Shown: positions 57,916 through 64,000 of the stretch, one piece after another
Layout of the letters: every line of letters starts with the position of its first letter
Position numbering within the stretch: the first letter of the stretch is position 1
Assembly (NCBI GenBank): GCA_016617855.1
Contig: JAECUM010001080.1
Location: 124,001 to 188,000 of the forward strand
DNA length: 64,000 nucleotides
Source: Megalonaias nervosa
Lineage: Eukaryota; Mollusca; Bivalvia; Unionida; Unionidae
Direction: 5' to 3'
Notes under the pieces: generated by a model
The model's database searches: none
The model's input: the letters and a program-made list of their open reading frames with translations, nothing else
What the model was told of the DNA's origin: nothing
Made by a program: the position numbers and the translations under genes

Positions 57916-59699
57916 GCAAGGGATGTAACTCTTACAAACATACAGGTTATTCAATGATTTCATCATAAATTGTTTACTTTCTTCTATAGTGCTGATATTA
58001 ATTAATCATTTTAAGAAGTAGGAGAACTGCATATAAATAAGTGCAGCACCTTGGTATGCACTTAATGCTGGCACAAATTACACTTCTGTTGTCACTTGCT
58101 GAAAGCAAGAAATTTTTTGAGGCATGTAATGACTAATATTAACATTAGTAATAAACTGTAACAATGTTTAATTTGGACACTACATCAAGTAATCACCTTT
58201 TCTGTCTGTCCATCCATTCACACTTGTTCACTAGAAATGTGCAACCCTTACACGTGCTGGTAATTAATACCATTTGGAATTGCCCATGAGTCACATAGAT
58301 GTATCTTTAATGTGTTTGTCTTTCCAGTTTCAAACTGTTTTTGTTTAGTATTATCCACTTTAGAAACATTTTACATTGCTTCTACAAAAGAATTTCATCA
58401 CAGGCATTGCTTAGAAACCATTCAGCATATTTAGATGTGATTCGGTGCACATTGAAACCTTGTTTGGTATGTAGAGATACATACCATCAATGTCTTCTCA
58501 TGGATCACTTCAAGTAACTATCTCATCATACCATAAGAGGTACAATGCACACCAAACTCTGATACAGCATTAGGACCCACTGGTTTCATTCTGACTGGCA
58601 CAGTTCAAGAACCATCTGACAGACTGGGCTTGATGCCACTTTTGAAGCCAAATTTATGATCTATTGAGTTTATTATTATCAAGATCTTGGATAACTTTGA
58701 TTGCCAAGAGGCTGTGCATATTGATTATGCCTTCATGTTTAGAAGGAATCAATACAAGGATATAGTACAGTTGGTAAAATCAACAGGATATAGAGTTCAG
58801 GAGATAGTTTACATATGTGTTCTTACAGTAAAATGTATTCAGTGAGCAATATCAGGCCTACCTTGTTTGGGCCTTTAGTTAAACAAATACACATATGTGC
58901 TAGACATCTTTATTGCATCTTGATGAAGGTATTGGTTCCAGGGAGACAACTCATTTGTTAAGTGTCAGGACTACTGTAACACTCAGAGATACAACAGAAT
59001 GTTCACAACAATTTCACAACAACTTTTATCTAATTTTGACTGTTAGTTTTGAAAAATAACATTTTAATTTTGGGCCAGAAGAATTTCAATATCTGCAAAC
59101 TTTATGATATGGTAATAGTTAGGGTTTCAAATAGTAGGTGCTTTTAAATCTTTACCTAATTAGTCCTTTTTGGTCTTGGAAAAGTTAATGTGAGCAAGAT
59201 GAAGGGACATAACTCAAACTATACTACTTGGAGGAAATGATTGGACCTGGAGTGGTTACTGCCCTTGATATAGTCAGACAGCTTTTGTATAGTACTTTAA
59301 ATAATAGATTGTTTAAATAGAAAATCGTCGTAAAAATAATTGCTGAAATAAAATTATCATAAAAGCAATTTCTGAAATATTTATTTCATGAAATAAATGA
59401 TCTCCTTAAAGATAAAGAGAATTAGAAAATTACTTTCATGTTACATGTATATGTGTTTAGAATGATATTTGAATATGTGTATCATGATACAAAATTGAAC
59501 ATGATTATGAATATCTCACAATTTATGTTCATTCCTTTGATCCAGTTCAATATCCTTTATTATCCAGGCCCTCCAGTCACAAGTATGCTCAATACTTTGA
59601 TTTCTTATTGGAATTTCATCCTCAAGGCGGCATTAAAATTCCCAAATTCAGAGATTTCTCATAAGGACATTCGTTTCTAATGTGCTTATAAGACTGACA
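57916..59699. other. No gene seen
   Basis: AT-rich sequence. The 80-codon frame at 59438 has no recognisable domain. No later glypican exon seen. Confidence 0.4.
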
Positions 59700-60440
59700 G
59701 ACCAATGTACAGCACTCCCTCAATATAAGGCCTTTCATTATAACACACAAGGCGGTACATACTATGGACAACATTTTAATCAGGCATTACTATAGTATTA
59801 CTGGAGTATAAGGTGGTCTCTCTATAAGGCGTTATACTCCAAGGCTTCCAAGACAGTGTTATAATGAGGAAATACTGTATTATCCCAGTATAAGGCAGTC
59901 TTACTATACAATACTGTACATTATGGTTCCCATAGAGGGTGTTATAATGAGGAAATAATGTATTATCCAACTATAAAGCAGTATTACTATAAAGCAGTAT
60001 ATACCATGGCTCCCATGGCAGGTGATATAATGAGGAAATACTGTGTTATGGCAGTTAAAGGCAGTCTTAATATATAACAGTATACACTATGGCTCCCATG
60101 GAGGGTATTATAATGAAGAAATACTGTATTACCCCAGTATAAGGCTTTCTCACTGTATAACTGTATACAGTGTTGCTCCCATGGAAGGTGTTATAATCAG
60201 GAATTCTGTAATATTACCCCTGTATAAGGTAGTCTTATAAGATTATACTCTACAACCTGCAGTATATGGCATTATAATGAGGGAATATGTTAGTATTATC
60301 CCAGTCTAAGGTGTTTTCATTATAAAACTATATATCATGTTCCTACCATGGACAGTATTATAAAGAGGGAATACTGTAGTATTACCTTTGTATAATGTAG
60401 TACAGTATTCCCTCTGTATAATATAGTCACACTGTGAAGT
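59700..60440. repeat. ~80-bp minisatellite (ATGGCTCCCATGGAGG)
   Basis: About nine units with AGTATAAGGCAGTCTTACTA, TATACCATGGCTCCCATGG, AGGGTGTTATAATGAGG and AAATACTGTATTATCCC. The CCATGG palindrome recurs in each unit. A related single unit lies at about 61535-61580. Confidence 0.9.
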
Positions 60441-61841
60441 ATATGTTGTTAACTGAGTATTGAAAACTTTTGGGCTTGAGGCTATGTGGTACATAATGCT
60501 CAAGCATAGGAATAACACTATAGGAACAAAATTGTTTGAAACATTCTATTGACATTTTACATGTTGTTCATTTAATGACTGAAGCCTAAACACTGCAGAG
60601 TAATGCATGCTACTTTACTGCTTTGGAAGTGCACACTTAATTGAAGGGATTTTCATTTACTATAGAATGAAACTCATTTTGTAAAAAGGATGGAATGTCA
60701 TGTAGCCCAAGAAACACAAATGAAATATTGCTGTTAGCAGAATTTGATGTGGTAAATCAATGAAATTTGAAGATATCATTATGATAAGATGGGCCAGAAA
60801 AATTACATCTAAGGTTATTGTTATGATTGTCTCGATGTTTCTTTTGTGGTGGCAGATACATTTTAAAAGTACATTGTGTTTCATGATTGTAGCAAGGGTA
60901 TTATAGTCAATTGGTCTTGGATAGTACATCTAAAATAAGATATAGATTCATTTTGGAGTCGCCTGCATTTTGTTAAATTCCTGGTACAGGATTAGCAGTG
61001 CTATTCAGAGTGGATAAAAGTGCACTGTTTATATGAAAGAGAAGTTGTTGACTGATAGATTTATCAAAGTTTAGTTTGGCTCTCTCAGTCTCTCTCTCTC
61101 TCTCTCACACACTAGCAGTGGCAACTAGTGATCACTAGCCATCCATTTTCAGTATTTGTATAAATCAGATTTATTTTCTATTTTTTTATTCTTGCTGTGA
61201 TGTAAATCATTGGATTTATTCATATTTCTTTATCTAATGTGGATGATAGCTTTTTCTCTGGATGAGAGCTAGGTCTACTGATTCTCCAGTACTGGTGTTG
61301 GGTATGAACTATGACATTGCCAGCCTCTGGTGGCTATCAGATCTATGCAGTGGTCAGTGTTTTCAATGTTTAATTTGGTGTATTTATTTAGCAATAGCCA
61401 GTAGTAGTTCATCAAATGTTGGCTAGTGTTTACCGGATAAGGAAGCGGTGAATATTTTATTTATCTATGATCAGTACCATGGTGACCAGTATGAGACTGT
61501 TTATAAAGTATATACAGTAATAAAGCATTGTACTCTATGACTTCCATTGGCAGTGTTATAATGAGGTAATACTGTAGTAGTAAATATTTTACTGTGGATA
61601 TTACTATCATGACAAGTATCAAAACATACAAGTCTGACATCTGTCAAAATTTGGTTATGTTTTTGTGAAGAAGTTCGTGGAAGCGATTGGTGAATCAGAG
61701 ATGAACGGTAATGGCTATTGTTAATATTAATAAAATTGTCGCTGTTGCCATGACAAATACATTGATCTGCTGTCAGTTTTGCAGATTTGATCTTCAGTTC
61801 AATTAAGTTTCACATTGTTTAAGTAATGTACTTTTTGGAAA
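60441..61841. other. No gene seen; one outlying repeat unit
   Basis: Contains a short (TC)n at about 61087-61106 and, at 61535-61580, GACTTCCATTGGCAGTGTTA followed by TAATGAGGTAATACTGTAG, an outlying unit of the preceding array. No exon recognised. Confidence 0.45.

Positions 61842-64000
<2,159 letters not shown>

Noticed and set aside
59438..59680. Missing 3' glypican exon
   Set aside because: No Ser-Gly attachment sites, no conserved cysteine and no hydrophobic GPI signal; no splice borders in phase.

Overview
The window is AT-rich, intron-dominated and packed with repeats, as expected of an animal nuclear genome. Two tRNA-derived SINE families, CR1/L2-like LINE ends, hAT, Tigger/pogo and Kolobok-type DNA transposons, microsatellites and long minisatellites point to a lophotrochozoan. 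A mollusc is the most likely source. That is inferred from repeat style and cannot be proved here. I see no bacterial operon, CRISPR array, rRNA gene or intact tRNA gene.

Protein-coding content is sparse. Two exons on the + strand (18865-19136 and 52287-52413) fit together in phase and read as a piece of a glypican of the GPC1/2/4/6 (Dally-like) group, including the CWNG motif and the NNxEV segment after it. A 33.15-kb intron separates them. The other glypican exons lie outside the window or were not found. A third exon, on the - strand near the right edge (63459-63580), is a coiled-coil segment resembling the outer-dynein-arm docking protein ODAD3/CCDC151. All other open frames I examined are repeats, transposon relics or chance.

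Layout. 1-18.8 kb: repeats upstream of the first glypican exon, notably a 51-bp satellite (6.48-8.12 kb) and a 43-bp array (10.2-10.8 kb). 19.1-52.3 kb: the glypican intron. It holds a 28-bp array, a solo LTR, a 2.6-kb element with palindrome-rich ends (24.17-26.79 kb), several MITEs and SINEs, and a nested block at 37.06-42.75 kb. In that block a second palindrome-rich element was hit by a TTAA-flanked Kolobok-like transposon carrying a broken THAP domain. A dead Tigger, two abutting MITEs and a LINE 3' end follow. 51.3-52.3 kb: a degenerate array whose units look like the acceptor of the exon it runs into. 52.4-64 kb: more arrays, one split by a 2.2-kb hAT and another by a SINE, then a 5'-truncated, frameshifted LINE reverse transcriptase and the ODAD3-like exon.

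The most novel material is the pair of elements at 24.17-26.79 kb and 37.06-42.75 kb. They share a CCCCTATGAAA-like terminus and dense short palindromes inside each end. I cannot assign them to a superfamily. The acceptor-like array before the second glypican exon is also worth a look.
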